From Primula veris (Eukaryota; Streptophyta; Magnoliopsida; Ericales; Primulaceae): a DNA stretch of 64,000 bases. A program made the position numbers and the translations under genes. Of the stretch, positions 55,401-64,000 are shown piece after piece. The DNA is taken from the NCBI GenBank assembly GCA_963682055.1, contig OY821750.1, forward strand, positions 33,158,081-33,222,080, given 5' to 3'. Under the pieces are notes generated by a model. It did not search any database and was not told the DNA's origin. It saw only the letters and a program-made list of their open reading frames with translations. Position 1 is the stretch's first letter. Each line of letters opens with the position of its first letter.

Positions 55401-58400
55401 GGGTATAATGGAATATGACCAAGATTAAAGTGGACTTGGGTTTCAGATTCTAAGTGCCCATTATTATCACAACTTTTTTCTTCGGTGGATTTCACTTTTA
55501 TTTATTCCGTTCAAAGAATATATAGGAAGTTTAAGTTTTGTACAATTTATTTTTTTATTAATTTATTTTAAATTTGCTACTTTGAACAACAAAAGTTGCT
55601 GAATCAATTTGGATAAAGATGATTACAAGTTATTATAATAAGTGTAGTCATAATTGGGAATTACACGGTAATTTTTTTGTTAATAGACTGAAACTACGCC
55701 TTAAATATATATTTATACAATAATGTTAATGAGGCATATAGATTCAACCAGACTCTCAACACACCAGTCATTAATGTAAATTTAGAATTTCATTTTCACC
55801 CCGAAATTTAAGAATATGCTATTCGGCTCTATATTTAATATTTTTAATTAATATGTAAGTTTAAGGTAGTCTCAAATAGGGTTCTATAATATTATATTTG
55901 TGTTTTTATTTTGTTGAATCGTCAAATAAAATATATTAAAATCATTAAAATTTTAAATATTTTTAATTAATATTTAAGTTTATGGTAGTATTAACTAAGG
56001 TTCCATAAATATTATATTTGGGGTTTTATTTTGTTGAATAGTCAAATAAAATATATTAAAATCATTAAAATTTTAAATATTTTTAATTAATATTTAAGTT
56101 TAGGTAGTCTCAACTAAGGTTTCATGAATATTATATTTGAGGTTTTATTTTTGTTTTAATTGGGTGTCAAAAAAATTCTAAAAATTACTGTCTGGTAATC
56201 AGTTTGGTTGAGCCAATCTGGCTCTATAACATTACTGATATTTATATATAGATAATTTGATTTTAATACAAAAAGTTTTAGCATGTGAATATCTATTGCC
56301 AAGTGATAAAAGGCATGAAGAAAAGATAGATGTAGTGGTATAATTTTTGTGGGAGTATATTTTAGGTTATTGTAATTAACTAGTCATGCTCATAAAGTTA
56401 CATGTCTTTTTTACTCTTTTTTAAATTTAGAACTTTAGTTACGATATATGAACCTAGTTTTACTGATTAATTTGGTTAACAAAAGGACTTTATCTGGGAA
56501 TTTAATTAGAAGGGATTAGTGTAAAAACAATCTGTTTGAAATTATTTAGAACATAGCGAAATATTACTACCTCGATTTTAATACTAGTCACGTCGACTAA
56601 CTAATGGTTACAAAATATTGATAATGTACAGGAGAAAATCCCGATCGAGGAGGTTTTTGAGCAGCTGAAATGTAACCGAGAGGGGTTAAGCACCGAGGAA
56701 GGTGCCAACAGGCTCGAAATCTTCGGACCAAACAAACTGGAAGAGAAAAAGGTCCTTTTTAATTACCCTTCATATTTGGTCAATTAGTGTTTAGACGGAA
56801 TACTTTTGCATGTTCTAACATTCATGAAATCGTGTTTCTGAACGGTACTACAATTGACTTATGAGTAATTTACGAAATTTCTCTTTTTAACCCCTTTTTA
56901 CAGTCTCATGGTAACATTTTAGAAGCACGATTTATGAAATGCTACAACTAATTTTCACCTTAGCTGGGGAATTTAGCTCCGTTCTCTTACATTTTCATGT
57001 TCTAATATTATTTGACTATTTTCTTTTCCGGTAAAACAGGAAAGCAAGTTGCTGAAGTTTTTGGGCTTTATGTGGAACCCGCTATCATGGGTGATGGAAG
57101 CTGCAGCTATAATGGCGATCGCACTTGCTAATGGGGATGGAAGACCACCAGATTGGCAAGATTTCGTTGGTATATTCTGTTTGTTGGTTATTAATTCGAC
57201 AATCTCTTTTATTGAGGAGAATAATGCCGGTAATGCTGCTGCTGCTCTTATGGCTGGTCTTGCACCAAAAACCAAGGTATAAATATCCTACTAATATGTT
57301 AAAATCACGACGCTTTGTTATCTTATAGTATGATTTAGATACCATTTTCTGGATTTTGAAAATAAAAGGCGCTGCTAGTAATACTCGCACTGTAGCACAA
57401 GAAACAGACCTAGCGCTTTCATGGAAAGAAATTAACTATAGTGTCAAAACGAAGATTGAGATGAAATTTGAAAGGCATGTTTCATGAATAATGAAGCAAC
57501 CTATGTTAGTCTTTAAGTTAGTGAATAAAAAAGATAACAGTTAAATAAGGAGAATAAGCTCAAACTGAATTTTGTTTTTCGACGAAACAGTTCAAGAAAA
57601 AAAGTCAAGATTAGTAGACTTTGCTCTAGTATTAGGAATTAGAATCCTTCTATAAAAAGGGTAGCAGTAGACGACTTAATTTTGAGATACTTAGCTTAAG
57701 AAATTGGTTTAAACCATATATTGTCCATTGAGAAGGCATGCATTTGACATTTACATGATAGTTAAGATCAGGGCAAAATACCGAAAATTAGAACTCTCAG
57801 ATTTACAGTTGTCACATAATCTATATAGGTACTTAGAGACGGACGATGGAGTGAGCAAGAAGCTGCGATGCTAGTCCCAGGTGATATCATCAGCATCAAG
57901 CTCGGCGACATTGTCCCAGCAGACGCACGTCTCCTTGAAGGTGATCCTTTAAAGATTGACCAATCTGCGCTCACCGGAGAGTCCCTTCCTGTCACTAAAA
58001 ACCCCTATGACGAAGTCTTCTCGGGATCTACATGTAAGCAAGGAGAGCTTGAAGCTGTCGTTATTGCCACTGGAGTTCATACGTTTTTTGGAAAAGCTGC
58101 TCATCTCGTCGATAGTACTAACCAAGTTGGGCATTTCCAGAAAGTGCTCACGGCTATCGGAAATTTCTGTATCTGCTCCATTGCAATAGGTACTCAAATC
58201 CAGAGTTTAATTTTGACATAGTTCTTCAATATAGTCTGTCCTTGCAAACTGGACTTATCTTTGACATCTAATTTCTTTTCGCTTTCTGCTTCCTTGGTTT
58301 TTTGTGTTTAAGATATTGTTCGATAATTTGAACATTGTCTGAGAAACAAGAAAAAGTATATTTACTGGTACTCGAACAAGTGCCATAGTCTCTTGATAAC

Positions 58401-61400
58401 CAGGGACAACCTTTCAATTCCTTCCATTTTTTCTCGGTATTCCTGTCATATGTTGATCAAGCTTAATTTATCTCTGTCTGATTGCAGCTTTTAAGCAAGT
58501 AAGCTAGCCTTTTTGAGATTAAGAACAAAAGTAGGCTCATTTTGTATAAAGTTCTAGCATTTTTAATGAAAAGAACCGCAGTATATTAACTTGTATGCTG
58601 ATTAGCAAAACTCGCCTACCTTTTAAGGAAAAAAGCTAGGATAAATTTTGTTTACCTTTTTAAAACCACGTTTTTTTTTTTTTACTTTCCTTTTCCCTTT
58701 CTGGATGAGCTAGAAGCTTCTAATTCACCTAGTTTTTTCTGATGCTCAAAAATCTAACTTGATTACTTAAAAAATGTGTCAAAACACGCCCTTCAGTCAC
58801 CAATAATAAAACTTGAGCATGTTATATTATTCTCCAAACAGGTATGCTGATCGAGATCGTTGTCATGTACCCAATCCAACACAGAAAATACCGTGACGGT
58901 ATTGACAACCTTCTCGTCCTCCTTATTGGTGGTATTCCCATCGCCATGCCCACTGTCCTCTCCGTAACAATGGCTATCGGGTCCCACCGTCTCTCCCAGC
59001 AAGGAGCAATCACAAAGAGAATGACTGCTATCGAGGAAATGGCGGGTATGGACGTGCTTTGTAGTGATAAAACCGGGACGTTGACTTTGAATAAGCTGAG
59101 TGTTGATAAGAATTTGATTGAGGTGTTTGCGAAAGGTGTGGATAAGGATCATGTTATGTTGTTGGCTGCTAGGGCGTCTAGGACCGAGAACCAAGATGCT
59201 ATTGATGCTGCAATTGTCGGGACGCTTGCTGATCCAAAAGAGGTATATTTATTGTGTAATATAGTAGGCTTTGTTTGTTTGCAGCTTTTAAACTTGGTAA
59301 ATTTAGGGGTTATATCAGTGCTCAGCTTGTATATTTAGCTTTTAGGAAACAATTTTGACGCCGACTTTACTGGTTTTAAAGGAAAGCATTGGTCCTTTAA
59401 TACTTAGGCCTTGATTCGTTCCAACTTATTTAAGTTCATCATGTTGTTTTCCTTTTTCGCTTAAAAGCTAGTCTGCATTTCGTTGACCAGCTTAAAATAT
59501 TGCTTTTGACCTGGAATAGCTTGAAGCTAGATGAACCCAATTTATTTATTTTACTTTTAGCTCAATTATCCAGCTTACCGCTTAAGAGCTGTAACCAAAC
59601 AAGCCCAGGGAAGAATTAACCTCAAAGACCTGAATTTTCAGCTGTAATCTATTTGCATTTCAAAATAAAAAGCAGAAGTAGTATATAATGTATTTATTTG
59701 GGAGTTAATGTTATTTTGATTTTAGGCTCGAGCTGGTATTAGAGAAGTACATTTCTTCCCATTCAATCCCGTGGACAAAAGGACTGCTTTGACCTACATT
59801 GACGCTGAGGGTAACTGGCATCGTGCTAGCAAAGGTGCACCTGAACAGGTACTAATTCTTGCTTCTTTTTTCAGACTTTTAACTCAATACTATCACGAGA
59901 AAGTTCTGTTGTTTTACAATGCATGTATTTAACTATTTTCTTTGGTCTTATGTTGGAAACAGATTTTGACCCTATGTAATTGCAAGGAAGACTTGAAGAG
60001 AAAGGTCCATGCTATGATCGACAAGTTTGCTGAACGTGGTCTCCGTTCTTTAGCTGTTGCAAGACAGGTTTTCACTGCTTACTCTATTTATAATCATAGT
60101 ATTTATCTTTAAGACCAATCATACATAAACAAAATCCAGCAGTGAAGTCTTGGTTTTGGATTGGATTTGAAACCATGATGGTGAACCCCACACTTCTACA
60201 TAAACCAAGTTCAAGATTGACACAATAGTTTGTTGAAGTATTTGTTTGAGCTTTTTTATGTTTGCCGATCAATATTCTTTTCATAGTTTACAATGCTTGC
60301 ATCATAACTATTGAGGGTTTGTAAACTTATGCAGGAAGTTCCTGAGAAATCTAAAGAAAGCGCAGGTGCGCCATGGCAATTCGTCGGCTTGTTGTCCCTC
60401 TTTGACCCTCCAAGACACGACAGTGCTGAAACTATCCGCAGGGCTCTGAACCTTGGTGTAAATGTCAAGATGATTACTGGTAATGATTTATAGATCCAAA
60501 TATTTGTCTGAAATTACGATGATCACTGTCTTGTGGTCACACTGTGCTAATTATTTTGTATAATGTTTTGATGATAAGGTGATCAACTTGCCATTGCAAA
60601 GGAGACTGGTCGTCGTCTTGGTATGGGGACTAATATGTACCCATCGGCCTCTTTACTCGGTAACCATAAGGATGCTGCTCTCGCAGCCCTTCCTGTTGAA
60701 GAACTTATCGAAAAGGCTGATGGATTCGCCGGGGTCTTTCCTGGTAAGCAAATTTATCATTTACTAAGTTTGGAACTAGTACAACTAGTCAACAACGATT
60801 GTTAGGGTTGTGACTGGTTGCCCTGCTAAATATTTCCCAAATATGTGGTCTGACAAACTTTCACATAATAACTTTCATTCTTAATTTCTTATTAGTTATT
60901 ATTACTCTAAATTGTTTCTTACTAATCCCTTGCTTAGTTGCAGCTTATCAGGCTATCAGCTCAATTTTATTGCTTAAAAGATGTACAGTTTTTAGCTGAC
61001 CAACTAAATATCAGAGCTGGTTTAGTTTTTTGGAATAAAGATAGAAATTTTAAGCTAGTTCCAGGCTTTCTTCTAAAGCCTTGTTTGGTTGCATTTTATT
61101 AGCTTTAGTTTTTTTCCTGTAGAAGTTGGATTTTACTCGGTTGACCAACATAAAACCGCACTTTAGCTTAAGTTCTTAAAAGCTACAAACAGAGAACCTC
61201 TGGATAATAAAAAAGCTGGAACGAAAAAAGCTTCGACTTAGATAATGTTACGTTGAAGCTTACTAATTAGTGATTCGTCATGACAACATTGTGAAAAACT
61301 CCGTATCTTCAAGATAACCAGCAAAGTTTTGTTAATTGGTTAATGCTTTTCGTTTATGATATTCACTTTTAATATGTGTAGAGCACAAGTATGAGATTGT

Positions 61401-63975
61401 GAAGAAGTTGCAAGAGCAGAAGCATATATGCGGTATGACTGGAGATGGTGTGAACGATGCTCCAGCATTGAAAAGGGCCGATATTGGTATTGCAGTTGCC
61501 GATGCTACTGATGCAGCACGAGGTGCTTCTGATATTGTTCTCACCGAGCCCGGACTCAGTGTCATCATCAGTGCTGTGCTGACTAGTCGAGCCATTTTCC
61601 AGAGAATGAAGAATTATACAGTAAATATTTATACCTCATTTCTTACCTACATTAAGGGTATAATTTTCTATACTATTGTGTAAAACCTATTTTTGTTGCT
61701 TTTACAGATTTATGCAGTTTCCATCACCATCCGTATTGTGGTAAGTTCTATGTTATAGTTTAAATAAGTTTTAACATCGGGTACACAATCACGCATATTC
61801 AACTTAGTAACATGAATGACCAGTTTTTAATTTAGGACCGTGGACTACCGTTCTTGGTTTGCATGGAACTAATCTGTTCAATAATGGATGAAAAATCTAC
61901 AAATGGGACTAGAATACTGTTTACAACTTAACCTTGATTTCTTCTAATTTAGAAAAAAATTGTCAACGAGGTTACGAATTGGGTACACAAAATTATTACA
62001 AACCCGTATAAAACACGAAACCATTTGTATAGCTTAATAACTACTTATTTACTAAAGTTTGTTCTATTTATCTTTTTTATAGTTTGGTTTCATGCTCATT
62101 GCTTTGATATGGAAGTACGATTTCTCCCCCTTCATGGTTTTGATTATTGCCATCCTAAATGACGGTAAGGCTTTATCCATGTTTTCTCTCATTGTCAAAT
62201 AGTACATTTTGGGTCTATTAGACATTAATACTTTTGAGTAACATGTTTTAAATGATCATATATAGGGACGATTATGACAATCTCAAAGGATAGAGTGAAA
62301 CCATCGCCATTACCCGATAGCTGGAAACTAAAAGAGATTTTCGCCACTGGCATTGTGCTCGGTGGATATTTGGGACTCATGACTGTTATATTCTTCTGGG
62401 CAATGAGCGATACCGATTTCTTCTCGGTACTTACTATCTCTTTAAATAGAGTTTTTACACATATTGGACCTTTTTGGGTTTTATAAAAAATGCCCTCGAA
62501 TCTAACGGAAAATAGGCATGTGCAAGTTTTCAATCCAAAAACTAACGGAATTAAACATAATCAAACAAAAGCATGAATTCAGGGTACAAAACTAAAAAAA
62601 ATCAGAATTGAGATCTGAAAAACCGGCATAATAAAGGGTACAAAAGATGATAAAACCCGAGTTTTCTTTCCTTATAATTTTTTTTTTCAGGATAAATTTG
62701 GTGTAAGGTCTATTAGGGATAGTAAGCCTGAGATGATGGCGGCTCTATACCTTCAAGTGAGTACCGTCAGCCAGGCTCTTATTTTCGTCACTCGATCCCG
62801 TAGTTGGTCATTCGTTGAGCGCCCTGGACTGTTATTGCTCGGCGCTTTCATGATTGCCCAGTTGGTAAGATTTTCTTTCCAATAAAGAAAGAGCAATTTT
62901 CAACTTTCCCTTTCCAGCAATCTAGTTTAACAAGAAGGCTTTACTTAACCTCAGTTTTTGTTCTTTTTCCTTACAATGCATTTAGTTGACTAGCTTAAAA
63001 CTTGAGCTTTGGTCTGAAAATGTCAAAATCTTTAAAACTTGATTAACTTGAATTGGAAATACTTTATAACCTCAAAATTCTAGCTAATTTGTTTAGCATC
63101 TGCAACCAAGCAAGCCCCTATGTCTGTAAGGCTAAACTACAATCATAAATTGCACCTTTCTTTCTGTTAATTTAATATAAGAGTAGTAGTAGCCTTCTTG
63201 GATTATTTCTTGCTCCTTAATGCTCAGTTTATGATAACTATCCGTGTTAGAAAGCTAATTACCATCTATATACTAATATATATAACTTGGTAACTGTTTT
63301 TTTTCTTTCCAGGTTGCAACTTTGATTGCCGTATATGCAAACTGGGAATTTGCAAGAATTAAGGGATGTGGTTGGGGATGGGCCGGTGTGGTCTGGCTTT
63401 ACAGTATCGTATTTTATTTCCCCCTCGATGTTCTTAAATTCACCATCCGTTACATCTTGAGTGGAAAGGCTTGGAACAACTTGTTGGACAACAAGGTAAT
63501 GCCGGCGACTCCATACAATTTTTATCCTTTTTTCCTAGATGTATTTTTTTTGATAAAAAGTATAACTTCATGATTATTATTTCATATTGGTTTAATACAG
63601 ACCGCGTTCACCACGAAGAAAGATTTTGGGAAAGATGAGAGAGAGGCTCAATGGGCAACTGCTCAAAGGACTTTACATGGTCTTCAGCCACCAGAAAGCT
63701 CAGGTTTATTTAATGAAAAAAGCAGTTACCGAGAATTATCCGAAATTGCTGAACAGGCTAAGAGAAGAGCCGAGGTTGCCAGGTAATATAATTGTGATCC
63801 ACCATTTTATATTATTATTTTCTGAATCATTCAGCAATCATTTTACTAATACATTTTTTTTTGTGGAAATTATTGTAGGCTTCGGGAGCTTCACACACTC
63901 AAAGGTCATGTCGAGTCGGTGGTGAAGCTTAAAGGTTTGGATATCGATACTATCCAACAACATTATACCGTTTGA
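52452..63975 (+). CDS. AHA/PMA-type: Plasma-membrane H+-ATPase, P3A type (17 exons, 951 aa)
   Basis: Pumps protons out of the cell with ATP and powers secondary transport. Exons: 52452-52499, 56632-56751, 57040-57276, 57829-58189, 58842-59242, 59726-59848, 59963-60067, 60335-60479, 60579-60743, 61382-61620, 61708-61740, 62083-62164, 62266-62426, 62691-62864, 63313-63495, 63601-63782, 63879-63975; all junctions keep frame. Motifs in order: TGES at 184-187 (actuator), [13 protein letters not shown], phosphorylated D331 in [45 protein letters not shown] from about 589, and the C-terminal autoinhibitory domain ending HYTV, whose penultimate Thr950 is the 14-3-3 binding site in the family. Ten membrane helices are expected. 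Intron 1 is long (4.1 kb). A uORF and TATA box lie upstream. Which isoform it is cannot be told. Confidence 0.96.
55830..56150. repeat. About 120 bp tandem repeat in H+-ATPase intron 1
   Basis: Nearly three units, each with TTTTTAATTAATATTTAAGT, then CTAAGGTTCCATAA and TTTTATTTTGTTGAATAGTC. The unit resembles the middle of the family A element (AACTAGGGTTCTATAG near 30450 and TAACTAGGGTTTTATAA near 43992), so part of that element was probably amplified here. Confidence 0.8.
59407..59606. mobile_element. Short inverted-repeat element in H+-ATPase intron 5
   Basis: Begins GCCTTGATTCGTTCCAACTT and ends GTAACCAAACAAGCCC, an imperfect inverted repeat, about 200 bp. It belongs to the same family as 24104-24291. 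Inside are AGCTTAAAA-type words. Confidence 0.7.
61076..61195. mobile_element. Short inverted-repeat element in H+-ATPase intron 9 (damaged)
   Basis: The left end AAGCCTTGTTTGGTTGC is the best-preserved end of the family. The right end is worn (AAAAGCTACAAACAGAGAAC). A second partial copy seems to lie just before it (about 60935-61020). Confidence 0.55.
62937..63119. mobile_element. Short inverted-repeat element in H+-ATPase intron 14
   Basis: Ends GCAACCAAGCAAGCCCC, with a worn left end GGCTTTACTTAACCTC. It shares the CTAGCTTAAAACTTGAGCTT type of inside with the other family members. Confidence 0.6.
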
Positions 63976-64000
63976 GACAATTACTCAATGTGCGTTACAA

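Overview
This is a piece of a flowering-plant nuclear genome, most likely a eudicot. The evidence is AT-rich DNA, genes broken by many short GT-AG introns, plastid-targeted enzymes, a LOV/F-box/Kelch clock photoreceptor, a plasma-membrane proton pump ending in the plant 14-3-3 motif, a Ty1/Copia retrotransposon, and many small inverted-repeat elements. The species cannot be fixed from sequence alone. No bacterial-type system, CRISPR array or operon is present.

Layout. About 0.2-0.4 kb holds a tiny CACTA-type element. 1.8-3.6 kb (minus) is a five-exon short-chain dehydrogenase of the tropinone-reductase-like group. Its promoter and first exon are repeated in tandem at 4.4-5.3 kb, and a solo Copia LTR interrupts only the first repeat. 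5.7-8.5 kb holds older broken copies of the same gene and a LINE RNase H relic. 9.97-14.78 kb (plus) is 2-isopropylmalate synthase (13 exons, 601 aa, plastid leucine synthesis). 16.0-22.2 kb (minus) is a ZEITLUPE/ADAGIO-type photoreceptor (3 exons, 608 aa) with a 4 kb repeat-filled first intron. 23.9-29.8 kb (minus) is homogentisate phytyltransferase (13 exons, 408 aa, tocopherol synthesis). 29.9-44 kb is gene-poor, with a decayed CAF1 deadenylase copy and nested inverted-repeat elements. 44.19-51.69 kb is a complete 7,503 bp Ty1/Copia element with identical 206 bp LTRs and a GAATT target duplication. 52.45-63.98 kb (plus) is a P-type plasma-membrane H+-ATPase (17 exons, 951 aa), complete to the stop, with a short upstream ORF.

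The genes are unrelated housekeeping and regulatory genes and show no cluster logic. All exon chains below were joined by hand: every junction keeps frame, and total lengths match the known families.

The most unusual recurring signal is that three unrelated genes (isopropylmalate synthase, the ZTL-like gene and phytyltransferase) each carry degenerate copies of their own first exon, or its tail plus the adjoining intron start, inside their first intron. A fourth gene (the dehydrogenase) has an almost perfect extra copy of its promoter and first exon. The second main point is the young Copia element: gag and pol are separate ORFs with an intron-like, T-rich spacer between them that could be spliced in frame, and the long leader also looks like an intron.
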